The notes: generated by a model from the letters alone, not told the origin. A DNA stretch of 64,000 bases from Chryseobacterium sp. c4a (GCF_009900745.1 NZ_WXVU01000005.1:183373-247372), one strand, 5' to 3'; counted from the stretch's first letter, positions 1-11,000 are shown. Numbers and translations: made by a program.

Positions 1-743
1 TCTCCTGTTTTCGAATTCTGGATAAATGCTATCACTTCCCAGTTCTCCTTAGAAAATGATTGTGGAACTTGAAATATAGTTATTCCCTCTTGCTGTGTAT
101 TGAAGGCTATTGAGTTCTGTTGATGCACGATTTGCCAATGTTGTAAATGGTGGCCTTCATTTTCACCCTTGCCCACATCGGTAGAAGATTGTTTCTCAAC
201 CAAGGTTACCAAAAGCATGTTTTGAGAAGTTGTGGTAGTCCCATCATATTGTACCTGGATTTCATTTTGAGCCACCTTTGCAGAAAGACTGATGTTGGTA
301 TTTTGAGAACCCGATAATGCTGTTTGAAGTGCTTTGTTGACTGCATTTTCATCAGAACCCACAAACTCAGTTTTTCCATTGACAACTAATTGGGGAGTAT
401 ACACCTGGGAATTTAGAAGATGACTGTACAGTTGTTGGTGTTGAGAATTTTCTGCAGAACTGAATCGGTCTTTCCATCCTAAGCGATTCCAATAATCAAC
501 ATGATAGGATAAGATATAAACGTTTTTATTTTTATACTCTTTTTCAATCTTTCCCATCAGCTCATCGGCAGGTGGACAGCTTGAGCAGCCCTCCGATGTA
601 AAAAGTTCCAAAACGGCGAAGCCATTGTCTGCTGTGGCTGGATTCTGTTTTACCTCTTCTTTCCCATCTTTTTGTACGAAGGCAAAAGCAGAAAATAATG
701 ATAAGGTTAAAACCCCGGTTGTAATTACATTTTTTAGTATCAT
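1..743 (-). CDS. DUF1223 family secreted thioredoxin-like protein (3' end outside window)
   Basis: The frame reads from an ATG at 743 down to the window edge with no stop, so about 247 residues are visible and the C-terminus is missing. Residues 1-22 form a hydrophobic signal peptide. Residues 46-60 read ELFTSEGCSSCPPAD, the thioredoxin-like CxxC-bearing signature of DUF1223 proteins (Cys53 and Cys56), followed by SYHVDYWNRLGW, also typical of the family. Family members are periplasmic or secreted proteins of unsettled function; a redox role is inferred from the CxxC. The gene is followed upstream by about 190 bases without a gene before the LytTR regulator, which is also on the minus strand. 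Confidence 0.85.
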   Translation of the reverse strand, partial: MILKNVITTGVLTLSLFSAFAFVQKDGKEEVKQNPATADNGFAVLELFTSEGCSSCPPADELMGKIEKEYKNKNVYILSYHVDYWNRLGWKDRFSSAENSQHQQLYSHLLNSQVYTPQLVVNGKTEFVGSDENAVNKALQTALSGSQNTNISLSAKVAQNEIQVQYDGTTTTSQNMLLVTLVEKQSSTDVGKGENEGHHLQHWQIVHQQNSIAFNTQQEGITIFQVPQSFSKENWEVIAFIQNSKTG

Positions 744-930
744 ATCTTTTAATTTGAATCAAAAGTAGATACTGTTGAGACTCAAAGAAATGTCAAAATA
801 GCTGAATCAGACAAATTGAGGGGCGAACCCGGAAAATGAAAAGAAGAATATTTTTGTATAGGCTGGAAAATAAAAATTGCAACTCTATTGTAAGAGCTGC
901 AATGATTGATTTTTAATAAGGAAAAGAGGA

Positions 931-1692
931 TTATCTATTCTCCAGCCACGTGAAAAAGCTATGCGTTTTTTCTTTATTGATTAAAAGCTTTTCAGGAGTT
1001 TCAATGATAAGTTTTACCAGAATTTTACGTTGAAAATAGTGTTCCATTTCCTTAATTGCTTTAAAATTAACAAGATATTGCCTGTTAACCCTGAAGAATT
1101 GCTTGTCAGATACCTGTTCTGCAATCTGCCCAAGTGGCTGGGTAAGCGGAAACTGTTCTTTAGAAAATGTAACAAGGTGCGTAATTTCATTATGGATATA
1201 AAAATAGGCGATATCTTCAGTAGGTACAGTAGTGTATTTCTGATTTTTGAATACCAGGAAGCTGGTTTTTCCTTGTGGTTGGTTGATTCTCTGTAAAAGT
1301 GCATTCAGGTCAGGAAGTTCATTGTTCTGAAAGAAACTCTTTAAATCATCAACCTTTTTCAAAGCTTCTGCAATGTCTTCTCTGGAAAATGGTTTCAATA
1401 TATAATCCACTCCTTTACTTTTAAAAGCATCCAGCATGTATTGGTCAAAAGCTGTACAGAAAATCACAGGGCATGTAATGTCCACAGCATTGAATATTTC
1501 AAACGAAAGACCATCTGAAAGTTGGATGTCCATAAAGATGAGGTCTGGTTTTATACCGTTTGATAATGCTTCTATACTGCCTTCAATGCTGTCATAGACT
1601 CCCAGTATCTTTGAGTCCGGTTTAAGGTCTGATATTAAATTCTGCAGGGACTTTGCCGCTCTGAATTCGTCTTCAATGATGATGATATTCAT
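931..1692 (-). CDS. LytTR-family response regulator
   Basis: A 253-residue two-component regulator. The N-terminal receiver domain (about 1-120) has the acidic pair Glu7/Asp8, phospho-acceptor Asp55 in the LIFMDIQ strand, Thr80 and Lys100. A linker leads to a C-terminal LytTR DNA-binding domain (about 140-250) with the typical FFRVNRQYLVNF stretch. It starts inside the 3' end of the neighbouring sensor kinase gene (20-base overlap), so the two are co-translated and almost certainly partners. The signal and target genes cannot be told from the sequence; the haem/P460 pair upstream and the DUF1223 gene downstream are the nearest candidates. Confidence 0.92.
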   Translation of the reverse strand: MNIIIIEDEFRAAKSLQNLISDLKPDSKILGVYDSIEGSIEALSNGIKPDLIFMDIQLSDGLSFEIFNAVDITCPVIFCTAFDQYMLDAFKSKGVDYILKPFSREDIAEALKKVDDLKSFFQNNELPDLNALLQRINQPQGKTSFLVFKNQKYTTVPTEDIAYFYIHNEITHLVTFSKEQFPLTQPLGQIAEQVSDKQFFRVNRQYLVNFKAIKEMEHYFQRKILVKLIIETPEKLLINKEKTHSFFTWLENR

Positions 1693-2686
1693 GGATCAAT
1701 GGTAGTTTTATCTGAAATGTTTTTTCGTCTGAATGAATAATAATATCCTGCTCCAGTAAATGCTTGTAGCGCATTTTAATATTGTCAAGGCCTACTCCCA
1801 GGGAATCTTCTCTGCTAAGTTTACGTTGAACAGGGTTTTCAATAATGATATGTTTTTCAGTGTTATATATTTTAATGTGAAGAGGCTTGCTTTGTGAAAC
1901 GATATTATGTTTGATGCAGTTTTCAACCAACAGCTGAAGAGTAAATGGCGGAACTAAAGTTTGAAACGTTTTTTTATCAAGTTCCTGAGTAAAGGCTATG
2001 CCATCGCCAAAACGTGCTTTTTGGAGGAAGAGATAAGCATCTACAATTTTCATTTCTTCCTGGATGTTGATGAGATCCAGTTTTCTGCTTTCGAGAGTGA
2101 AGCGGTAAAAATCAGAAAGCTTTACAATGAAATCAACAGTTTCTTCGTCATGGGTTTCAGCCATAGATTTCAACGTATTCAGGCTGTTGAAAAGGAAATG
2201 TGGATTGATCTGTTGTTTCAGTAATTCGTATTGAGCGCCAAGATTGTCGCTTTTTACTTTTTCCAGTTCCAGTTCTACCTGCTGGCCGGTATAATTATTC
2301 TGCAAAAGCGTTAAAAACATATAACACACCAAATTGATAAGAATTCCGCGTACTTCCACCATCAGCATCACAGGGCCAAAATTGATATGCGAAAGGATCA
2401 GCTGCTGAATCCATGCTAATCCGAACATAATAACCATTCCAAACGCCAACACTACCAATAGCCTTGAGTAGGAAATATGTTGTCTCCGTTTCACTGTACG
2501 ATTCAACATATAGATATTGACATACCACATGATTACTGAAAATGCAGCAGTGATAGCTGAATTTACAATGGCTTCCTTCCAGTTGAATTCATGGGAAGCG
2601 AGCTGAGGTACAGATGATAAAATCCCAAGAAAAATGGAACTTATCCAGATAATGGCTAGTGAAATTCTTATTTTTTGCTGCTGCAT
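1673..2686 (-). CDS. LytS/YehU-type sensor histidine kinase
   Basis: A 337-residue membrane kinase. Four hydrophobic segments occupy roughly residues 8-125, followed by a short coiled linker and the His_kinase (PF06580) domain. The phospho-acceptor is His163 in QQINPHFLFNSLNTLKSM. The C-terminal ATPase part shows the N box (LLVENCIKHNI) and a glycine motif (GVGLDNIKMRY). There is no recognisable extracellular sensor domain, so the signal is probably sensed in or at the membrane. The gene overlaps the LytTR regulator by 20 bases; the pair forms one transcription unit on the minus strand. Confidence 0.92.
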   Translation of the reverse strand: MQQQKIRISLAIIWISSIFLGILSSVPQLASHEFNWKEAIVNSAITAAFSVIMWYVNIYMLNRTVKRRQHISYSRLLVVLAFGMVIMFGLAWIQQLILSHINFGPVMLMVEVRGILINLVCYMFLTLLQNNYTGQQVELELEKVKSDNLGAQYELLKQQINPHFLFNSLNTLKSMAETHDEETVDFIVKLSDFYRFTLESRKLDLINIQEEMKIVDAYLFLQKARFGDGIAFTQELDKKTFQTLVPPFTLQLLVENCIKHNIVSQSKPLHIKIYNTEKHIIIENPVQRKLSREDSLGVGLDNIKMRYKHLLEQDIIIHSDEKTFQIKLPLIHEYHHH

Positions 2687-2753
2687 CAGGACAGTAGATT
2701 TAAGAAGGTTAAATTAATGCTTTTTATTGCAAAATGATTATATATCTTTTGTT

Positions 2754-3197
2754 TTAAGGTCTGCTAACCGGGAGATAGCTCATAAAATAATGTATTCTTT
2801 CTTCTTTATTGAAAGAAGTACTCTTTACGGCTGTATTTTGTATTTCATAAGAAACATTTCCTGTAGTATCTGTTTGAATCGTTTCAATACTGACTAATTC
2901 ACCTGTAATTGTCCCTCCGATATATTGCGGATTGTCATGATAACGCCATGTAACCAGTTTCATTAAAGATCCTGCATCAGGTGTATTGCTTGCTTTTGAC
3001 AAAGATTCTAAAGCTTTTTCATTGCCATATAATGCAGACATGGTTTTGTTCTTAGGATTTAAAGAGGTAGAAATAAACTGAAGATGACCTGGATCAAAAA
3101 CCACTCTCATCAACCCGTTATTGTTATCATTGTTTTTCTTGCTGCACGAAGTAAGTGATATAAAACTTACCAGTAGGATCACTATTGTATTTTTCAT
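2754..3197 (-). CDS. Small lipoprotein, function unknown
   Basis: A 147-residue protein with a lipoprotein signal peptide: a hydrophobic stretch ending in the lipobox LTSC (Cys18), then a Lys/Asn-rich tether. The mature part has no motif I recognise. Its start overlaps the stop of the upstream haem-binding gene by four bases (ATGA), which ties the two together in translation. A role as a membrane-anchored partner of that haem protein is inferred only from this coupling. Confidence 0.8.
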   Translation of the reverse strand: MKNTIVILLVSFISLTSCSKKNNDNNNGLMRVVFDPGHLQFISTSLNPKNKTMSALYGNEKALESLSKASNTPDAGSLMKLVTWRYHDNPQYIGGTITGELVSIETIQTDTTGNVSYEIQNTAVKSTSFNKEERIHYFMSYLPVSRP

Positions 3198-4171
3198 TTT
3201 TTTTGTAGATTTTGAATAAGTCTTTGGGTATTTACTTTCATGGGGACATCAAAAAGATAGCCTGTTTTTTCTGCCAACTGCCTGTGGCAGGCAATGCAGG
3301 ATTCTTTAGCAAAAGATTCGCTTTTGCCGGTAGGGTGAAGGTCTTTCCCTGAAAACTTGGCAAATCCCCAACCTTCAGTATCTGTATATTTTTCGGTATC
3401 TTTTACCATAAACTGAGCATTAATGAATTCTCCTGCTCTGATTTCTCCATTAGATAGCTCTTGCTGTTTCCATACAGATTTTACTACAATGCTGCCATCC
3501 GGCCACGGGTGAAAATTTTCTGTTTCAATGGCCTTTACAGCAATGTCATTTCCATAAATAACCCGAATAGAATTATCGAAAAGAGTACTCATGCTAATAA
3601 CTTTCCAGTTCTTGAAATCATCAGTGTATTGAACACCGTTAGGTGAGACAGGAAATTTATTATTAGAAGTGACAATTGCCTGAGGTATTGGGATTATTTC
3701 CTTATTTTTTACAGGAATATTAGCTGCAGATAGAGAAAGCGTATATTTTTTTACAGTTTCAATATCCTTTTGGGTAATCTTGGCAGAAGGGTGGAGGATT
3801 GTATATTCATGGAGAGGCATTTTTCCGCTTTGTATCATATTCAGAATAGCATACATTTTTCCTTTGTGTTCGGCTGGAGAAAGCTTCTCCCATTCTGAAA
3901 AATTAAGGACTTCTCTTGCTCTTTTCACATCTTTATTTACAGCCCATGAAATAGGAGCTATTTTGTCATACCAACTAAGGTTCTGTTGATTAGAATGGCA
4001 GCTAAAGCATGAGTTTTCAAGAATAGCAATAACTTCTTTGGGAGCTTCAATTTTTCCTGTAACCGGTTTTCCTTCGAGGGGCTGGCTGAATAGCTGCAAT
4101 CCACCAAAGATCCCTAAAATCCCAAGAAAGGCAATCGCAATGGGATTTCTTTTTTTCTTTACGGTATTCAT
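3194..4171 (-). CDS. Haem-binding domain plus cytochrome P460-type protein
   Basis: A 325-residue exported or membrane-anchored protein with one N-terminal hydrophobic segment (about 10-30). It carries two c-type haem motifs: CFSCH at 55-59, inside a segment typical of the haem_bd (PF14376) family (CHSNQQNLSWYDKIAPISWAV-like), and CIACH at 292-296 near the C-terminus of a cytochrome P460-like domain. In the P460 family this C-terminal motif binds a cross-linked haem; the substrate here is unknown. It is the first gene of a unit with the overlapping lipoprotein. Together they suggest a periplasmic redox or peroxide/nitrogen-oxide function, which is inference. Confidence 0.85.
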   Translation of the reverse strand: MNTVKKKRNPIAIAFLGILGIFGGLQLFSQPLEGKPVTGKIEAPKEVIAILENSCFSCHSNQQNLSWYDKIAPISWAVNKDVKRAREVLNFSEWEKLSPAEHKGKMYAILNMIQSGKMPLHEYTILHPSAKITQKDIETVKKYTLSLSAANIPVKNKEIIPIPQAIVTSNNKFPVSPNGVQYTDDFKNWKVISMSTLFDNSIRVIYGNDIAVKAIETENFHPWPDGSIVVKSVWKQQELSNGEIRAGEFINAQFMVKDTEKYTDTEGWGFAKFSGKDLHPTGKSESFAKESCIACHRQLAEKTGYLFDVPMKVNTQRLIQNLQKK

Positions 4172-4292
4172 AATGAGTATTATTTTCTGTTTTATGGTTC
4201 AAAAGTAAGTGAGCAGAATGGGCTCTGAAATGAGAAAAAGGCTGAACCGGACAAAAAGGTGGGTGAAAAATGAATTTTACGAGGTGAAAGTT

Positions 4293-4325
4293 AAAAAAAA
4301 ATCCCAGAAAAATAATTTTCGGGAT
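4293..4325 (-). terminator. Rho-independent terminator, minus strand
   Basis: On the minus strand an ATCCC/GGGAT stem extended by an AT-rich stem is followed by a run of eight or more T (plus-strand A run at 4293-4300). It lies 14 bases beyond the stop of the small lipoprotein frame at 4340 and is the main sign that this frame belongs to a transcribed unit. Confidence 0.65.
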
Positions 4326-4339
4326 GTATTAGGCAGTGT

Positions 4340-4489
4340 TTATAAAGTGATGCGGGTGGTTTCTGTCTTTTCACTTTGATCTGTTTTTGTACTTTGTTTA
4401 CAGGATAAAACTAACAGAAAAGTTAATAAAAGAAGAAGTGAGTCTTTCGTAATAATGAGTTTTATTCTTGTAAATATAGAAAAAATCAC
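4340..4489 (-). CDS. Candidate small lipoprotein without an ATG start
   Basis: On the minus strand an open frame of up to 49 residues ends in a classic lipoprotein signal: charged residues (R, K, K), then LLLLLTFLLVLSC with a lipobox Cys (codon 4402-4400), then a short hydrophilic tail KQSTKTDQSEKTETTRITL. No ATG is in frame. A GTG at 4489 gives 49 residues; an ATT at 4453 would give 37. A terminator follows the stop. Either it is a real small lipoprotein with a non-ATG start or a gene that has lost its start codon. Small Cys-anchored lipoproteins of this kind are common in flavobacteria. Confidence 0.4.
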   Translation of the reverse strand: MIFSIFTRIKLIITKDSLLLLLTFLLVLSCKQSTKTDQSEKTETTRITL

Positions 4490-4520
4490 AAAAAATAGAG
4501 TGGAGTACTGCTAAAATCAA

Positions 4521-4546
4521 AAAACCTCGCAAATTGCGAGGTTTTT
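4521..4546. terminator. Rho-independent terminator after icd
   Basis: AAAACCTCGC and GCGAGGTTTT pair around an AAATT loop. The hairpin has A and T runs on both sides, so it could act in both directions; it lies 25 bases past the icd stop and also upstream of the small lipoprotein frame. Confidence 0.85.
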
Positions 4547-4571
4547 GTATGATGAATTGAGTCTCTAAAGA

Positions 4572-6815
<2,244 letters not shown>

Positions 6816-6872
6816 TTAAAGTCCCACAAATTTACTAAATATGATTGTTTTTTTAGGGAATTTTTAAATAAA

Positions 6873-6895
6873 AAAAGAAGCAAAAAGCTTCTTTT
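6873..6895 (-). terminator. Rho-independent terminator, minus strand
   Basis: AAAAGAAGC and GCTTCTTTT pair around an A5 loop. On the minus strand this is followed by a T run. It lies just past the stop of the secreted protein gene at 6901 and separates it from icd. Confidence 0.8.
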
Positions 6896-6900
6896 GATTT

Positions 6901-8007
6901 TTATATCTGAACAATGGTATATTCTCCGGTTCCGTTAAAATTGATATTAAATTCAACCTTGAAGTTTTTAGGAGTAGAATTAAGGTTGGGAATTTGAATC
7001 AGATCACCTCCGATATCCAGACTTCCGTCACTTAAATTATCCCCTAAGGATTCATCATATCCGTTTGCTGGTAAATTAATTTTGAATCCTGAGAAATTAG
7101 ATGATGTTAAGCCGCTTATTGTTGTTGAGAATTTCTGAGTAGCCTGGTTATAAGTGGCAGGAGAAATGATAATAGATGGATTACTGGAGTTAGGTGTAAT
7201 TTTTGGTGTTATATTCATAAGCTGAAAACGTATGCCACCAAGTCCGAAATTCTGTATTCCAATAGAATAGAATCCATTGGAAGAAGCTGTGAGATAGGTG
7301 CCGTTTGTTACTAAATACCCATTATCTGCTCCATACACTTGTGCTGAAGATGCAGGAGAAGTGATGAACTTAACCTGTGTATTGGAAGACAAATATTTAT
7401 ATCCGATTTTCTGACTATTTACATTTCTTAATTGTTCAGCAGCCGTAGCATTAAAGTTATTGTATGACCCATACATGTATAAATCAGCAGGGAATACATT
7501 ATCAGAATTGGGTGTCGTAGGTAAAGTTAGGTTTCCTGAATTATCAACACTCAAGGTATAGTGAGTACCATTAGGAGAAACCAGCGTGATGCCTTGTCCC
7601 GCACCTGTCACAACAGTTTTACTCACCTGGGCATAAGGAACACTCATCAATTGATTAACTCCAACATTTACATAATTAGAGCCTCCTTGCGGATCCATTT
7701 CTACTTTTACAAATTTTGTATTGCTTCCCCAATTGATAGCCCCGAAACTCCCTGTTGTTGCTGCTCCCTGTCCGATATTAAGATTAACAAGCCCTTTAGA
7801 GTTGGTTGTTTTATTATGAGTTTCACTATATAAAACATTCCCTGTAGCGGCATTTTCCAGAATGCTTATTTTTAAAGAAACATTCCCGTTTGAAACAGGA
7901 GCTCCTGAAGCATTGAAAGCAATGGTCTGATAACTGAAAGCTTGTGGAACCTGTGCACAAAATAAAGCCGTAAGACATAATCCTATGGAAGTATAAAGTT
8001 TTTTCAT
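6901..8007 (-). CDS. Secreted protein of unknown function, two-part
   Basis: A 368-residue protein with a Sec signal peptide (about 1-19, ending LFCAQ). Residues about 20-135 (PQAFSYQTIAFNASGAPVSN onward) resemble the repeated N-terminal module seen on flavobacterial surface and tail-fibre-like proteins that start with a 'YQA.. N..G' beta-rich segment. The second half (VFPADLYMYGSYNNFNA..., then GFYSIGIQNFGLGGIRF) has the look of SusE/SusF-type starch-binding Ig-like modules, but I cannot confirm this. There is no T9SS tail; that is present on the gene 12 bases upstream. The two form a unit, and both products are probably exported to the surface. Confidence 0.75.
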   Translation of the reverse strand: MKKLYTSIGLCLTALFCAQVPQAFSYQTIAFNASGAPVSNGNVSLKISILENAATGNVLYSETHNKTTNSKGLVNLNIGQGAATTGSFGAINWGSNTKFVKVEMDPQGGSNYVNVGVNQLMSVPYAQVSKTVVTGAGQGITLVSPNGTHYTLSVDNSGNLTLPTTPNSDNVFPADLYMYGSYNNFNATAAEQLRNVNSQKIGYKYLSSNTQVKFITSPASSAQVYGADNGYLVTNGTYLTASSNGFYSIGIQNFGLGGIRFQLMNITPKITPNSSNPSIIISPATYNQATQKFSTTISGLTSSNFSGFKINLPANGYDESLGDNLSDGSLDIGGDLIQIPNLNSTPKNFKVEFNINFNGTGEYTIVQI

Positions 8008-8019
8008 GTTGAATAGTTT

Positions 8020-8478
8020 TTAAGGTTTTTTGATAATTTTAACTGGTTTGATATCAGGATTTTTGAAGGATACCATGTATACTCCCGGAATAAGAGTTCT
8101 CAAATCAAGTTTTCCCGATTCCAGTCTGGATTTTAAAACAAGTTTCCCTGTAAGGTCATAAACTTCAGCTTCCTCAATCTTGGATCTTGAGCTTAATGTA
8201 ATATGAATGAAATCAGCAGTCGGGTTAGGATATATTTTAGCCTGTTCTTTCTCTATTTGAATTTCAGATGCCCCCAGCACTTGTAAAACCGATTGATAAA
8301 GGATTCCCATTGTGCCGGAATTAGCTTGTTCAGGATCTGTCGGGATAACGTAGATTTCGCCAACAGAATAAGCAAGATTCTCAGATGAAACAGCTCCGGA
8401 ATTAATACTTCCTATTGCAGATTGGGAAAAACCGAAAATAGGTACTCCGAACAGTACAAGAGTAATTTTTTTTCGCAT
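8020..8478 (-). CDS. Secreted protein with T9SS type A sorting domain
   Basis: A 152-residue protein. I take the ATG at 8478 because the following residues (MRKKITLVLFGVPIFGFSQ) form a complete signal peptide; the longer frame from 8550 would put 24 odd residues in front. The C-terminal 75 residues are a T9SS type A sorting domain: IYPNPTADFIHITL, EAEVYDLTGKLVLKS, then LIPGVYMVSFKN. This directs export across the outer membrane by the type IX system. The short middle segment (about 20-75) is not recognisable. It is the first gene of a two-gene unit with the secreted protein at 6901. Confidence 0.85.
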   Translation of the reverse strand: MRKKITLVLFGVPIFGFSQSAIGSINSGAVSSENLAYSVGEIYVIPTDPEQANSGTMGILYQSVLQVLGASEIQIEKEQAKIYPNPTADFIHITLSSRSKIEEAEVYDLTGKLVLKSRLESGKLDLRTLIPGVYMVSFKNPDIKPVKIIKKP

Positions 8479-8612
8479 GTTTATTAATTTTTTAGGATCG
8501 CGAATATAAATAAAATTTTGTTTAAAATCTTGATTGATAGATAAAAGCATTTTTAATTTTACTTTAAGATTAATTTAACCTTATATTTCACAGGAAACTT
8601 TTCTATTTTGAT

Positions 8613-8620
8613 TAAATTTG
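8613..8620 (+). promoter_or_regulatory. Candidate -7 element for tpx
   Basis: TAAATTTG fits the Bacteroidota -7 consensus TAnnTTTG and lies 22 bases before the tpx start. No clear -33 TTG is present at the usual distance, so this is only a partial promoter match. Confidence 0.4.
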
Positions 8621-8642
8621 AAAAACTAAAAAAATAAATATT

Positions 8643-9146
8643 ATGTCAACGACAATCACTTTAAAAGGAAACGAAGTACACACTATAGGAACATTACCAG
8701 CAGTAGGAACTACTGTTAAAGATTTTGCATTGGTAGACTCAGGATTAGCTGTGAAAACTCTTGAAACTTTTGGAGGAAAGAAAAAAGTATTCAATATTTT
8801 CCCAAGTATTGATACTCCTACTTGTGCAGCTTCTAGCAGAAAATTCAATGAAGAAGCTTCAAAATTAGAAAATACTGTGGTAATCAATGTTTCAAAAGAT
8901 CTTCCATTCGCATTAGGAAGATTCTGTGCTGCTGAAGGATTGAACAACGTTGAGACTCTTTCAGATTTCAGAAGCAGCTTTGGTGATGATTATGAAGTAA
9001 CAATCACAGATTCTCCTTTGAAAGGATTATTAAGCCGTGCCGTAATTGTTACAGATGAAAACAATAAAGTAGTTTACACGGAGCAGGTTTCAGAAATTGC
9101 TGACGAACCTAATTATGATGCAGCGCTTGCCGCATTAAACCAATAG
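8643..9146 (+). CDS. tpx: Thiol peroxidase, Tpx type
   Basis: A 167-residue 2-Cys peroxiredoxin of the Tpx class, normal length. The peroxidatic Cys61 sits in PSIDTPTCAASSRKF and the resolving Cys95 in LPFALGRFCAAEGLNNV, the same spacing as in E. coli Tpx. It reduces hydroperoxides in the cytosol using thioredoxin. Unlike E. coli Tpx it is probably cytosolic, since there is no signal peptide. It is monocistronic, with a TAnnTTTG element upstream and a strong terminator downstream. Confidence 0.97.
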   Translation: MSTTITLKGNEVHTIGTLPAVGTTVKDFALVDSGLAVKTLETFGGKKKVFNIFPSIDTPTCAASSRKFNEEASKLENTVVINVSKDLPFALGRFCAAEGLNNVETLSDFRSSFGDDYEVTITDSPLKGLLSRAVIVTDENNKVVYTEQVSEIADEPNYDAALAALNQ

Positions 9147-9164
9147 TAGAAATAATTTTTGTAG

Positions 9165-9198
9165 AAAGCCTTGTGAATATATTTTGCAAGGCTTTTTT
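9165..9198 (+). terminator. Rho-independent terminator after tpx
   Basis: AAAGCCTTG (9165-9173) pairs with CAAGGCTTT (9187-9195), followed by a T run. It begins 18 bases past the tpx stop. Confidence 0.9.
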
Positions 9199-9220
9199 TG
9201 ACCTCTAAATAGATCATGAT

Positions 9221-9796
9221 ATGATATCAAATCATTACGAAAAATACGGAGAACTGTTTCAGGTAGATCAGGAACATTTTGATGAGTTTTATGCCCTTCT
9301 TAACGATACCCATATTGTAAAATCAGATTTCTTTCTGAAGGAGGGAGAAAAGTGCAAGTATTTGGGGTTTATCAAAAAAGGAACAATCAGATGTTTTTAT
9401 ATCAATGATCAGGGACGTGAAATCAATTTTGGGTTCTATTTTGAAAATGAATTCTTTACTGATTATGAAAGTATACTTTGTGATACCGTATCCAATATGA
9501 ATATTCAGGCATTGGAAAATTGCGAGATTTTATTATTAAGCAAAGAGCATCTGCAAACATTATATCAGAAAGAAGCTTATTGGCAGAAATTCGGACGGGT
9601 GATGAGCGAGAAAATTTATTTGGATGCCAAAAAAAGAATAGATGACCTACTATGCCTGTCTCCGGAAAACAGATATTTAAATCTTCTAAAAAAGGAACCA
9701 CTGCTTTTTCAGAAAATAGCACAGAAACATATTGCCAGTTATCTGGGCGTTACAGAACAATCATTGAGTAGAATCCGAAGCAGAATCGTAAATTAA
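9221..9796 (+). CDS. Crp/Fnr family transcriptional regulator
   Basis: A 191-residue regulator. Residues about 20-125 are a cyclic-nucleotide-binding-type beta barrel (FLKEGEKCKYLGFIKKGTIR, then INFGFYFENEFFTDY). The C-terminal winged helix has the recognition segment IAQKHIASYLGVTEQSLSRI. There are no Cys clusters for an iron-sulfur centre, so it is not an Fnr-type oxygen sensor. Proteins of this shape in flavobacteria often sit next to the gene they control; here that would be the alpha/beta hydrolase at 9865, in the same direction 68 bases on. Confidence 0.88.
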   Translation: MISNHYEKYGELFQVDQEHFDEFYALLNDTHIVKSDFFLKEGEKCKYLGFIKKGTIRCFYINDQGREINFGFYFENEFFTDYESILCDTVSNMNIQALENCEILLLSKEHLQTLYQKEAYWQKFGRVMSEKIYLDAKKRIDDLLCLSPENRYLNLLKKEPLLFQKIAQKHIASYLGVTEQSLSRIRSRIVN

Positions 9797-9864
9797 CTTA
9801 AGTTAATGCCAAATGATATTTTTGTTGGTAGCTTTACCATTATCAAATTTTAATACTTATTATT

Positions 9865-10554
9865 ATGGAACAGAAAGATTTAACCATTATTTTGGTACAT
9901 GGAGCTTGGGGAGACGGATCTCACTGGCAATACATTATTCCTTCCCTTACAAAAGCAGGCTATAAAGTAAGAAGTGTTCAGAATCCTCTTACGTCATTAC
10001 AGGACGATATTGAAAAAACAAAAGACCTTATTGATGCTCAGGATGGGAAAGTTCTTTTAGTAGGACATTCTTATGGAGGTGCGGTGATTTCAGGAGCCGG
10101 AAATCATGACAAGGTTGTGGGGTTAGTCTATATAGCAGCCTTTGCTCCGGATGCTGGTGATAGTTTAGGGGCTTTACTAGGAAGAAGAGAATCTCCGGGT
10201 GGGGCAAGTATTTATCCTGATAATAAAGGTTTTTTATGGATTAAATATGATGAATTTAAATCCGCATTCTGCCAAGATTTGGATGATGAGAAAGCTTTGG
10301 TGATGGCGTTATCTCAAAAACCTATTCATGGGCAGTGTTTCGGAGATACAGCAGGTGAACCGGCATGGAAAACAAAACCAAGTTGGTACCAAATATCATC
10401 AAATGACCGTATGATCCCTGCTGAAACTGAAAAAGAAATGGCAGAACGCCTTCAGCCTAAAAAGGTAATCACATTAGATGCAGGGCATGCTTCATTAGCT
10501 TCGCATCCTGACGAAGTTACGCAGCTGATTTTAGAAGCAGCATCTTCACTTTAA
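9865..10554 (+). CDS. Alpha/beta hydrolase
   Basis: A 229-residue cytosolic hydrolase. The oxyanion motif VHGAWGDGSHW is at 11-21, the nucleophile Ser69 lies in VGHSYGG, and the catalytic His lies in TLDAGHASLASHPDEV near the C-terminus. It resembles salicylate-esterase/MhpC-like small esterases often annotated as 'alpha/beta hydrolase fold'. The substrate is unknown. It follows a Crp/Fnr regulator and ends in its own terminator. Confidence 0.88.
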   Translation: MEQKDLTIILVHGAWGDGSHWQYIIPSLTKAGYKVRSVQNPLTSLQDDIEKTKDLIDAQDGKVLLVGHSYGGAVISGAGNHDKVVGLVYIAAFAPDAGDSLGALLGRRESPGGASIYPDNKGFLWIKYDEFKSAFCQDLDDEKALVMALSQKPIHGQCFGDTAGEPAWKTKPSWYQISSNDRMIPAETEKEMAERLQPKKVITLDAGHASLASHPDEVTQLILEAASSL

Positions 10555-10581
10555 AAAAGATAGATTAAAATAAAGATTAAT

Positions 10582-10622
10582 AAAGCTCTGGAAAATTTTA
10601 AGTATTTTCACAGAGCTTTTTT
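10582..10622 (+). terminator. Rho-independent terminator
   Basis: AAAGCTCTG (10582-10590) pairs with CAGAGCTTT (10611-10619), followed by a T run. It lies 28 bases after the hydrolase stop and ends just before the next VOC gene. Confidence 0.88.
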
Positions 10623-10637
10623 ATTAAAAAAATAAAG

Positions 10638-10985
10638 ATGGTAAAAAGAATCGTAGCCAATATAAAAACAGATGATCTCACAAAAGGGAATCTCTTTTAT
10701 CAGGATATTTTAGAGCTGGATGTTTTGATGGATCATGGTTGGATCAAAACTTTGGGTACTGAAGAAGAAGCTAAAGTACAGATTAGTTTTGCTGAACAGG
10801 GTGGTAACGAGACCGAAGTTCCGGATTTGTCTATAGAGGTTGATAATATAGATGAAGTGTATGATAAAATGGAGAAAGCAGGGTTTAGGATTGTTTATGA
10901 TATTACTAATGAAGACTGGGGAGTGCGCCGCTTTTTTGTAAAAGATCCATTTGGAAAAGTTATTAATATTCTTTCCCATCAATAA
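10638..10985 (+). CDS. VOC family protein (glyoxalase/bleomycin-resistance fold)
   Basis: A 115-residue single VOC domain: two beta-alpha-beta-beta-beta units, with the second ending in FFVKDPFGKVINILSH, the usual VOC strand carrying 'DPFGN'. Proteins of this size work as dimers, as metal enzymes or as ligand-binding proteins; the exact role cannot be read from sequence. Confidence 0.85.
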   Translation: MVKRIVANIKTDDLTKGNLFYQDILELDVLMDHGWIKTLGTEEEAKVQISFAEQGGNETEVPDLSIEVDNIDEVYDKMEKAGFRIVYDITNEDWGVRRFFVKDPFGKVINILSHQ

Positions 10986-11000
10986 AAAAGTAACATCATT

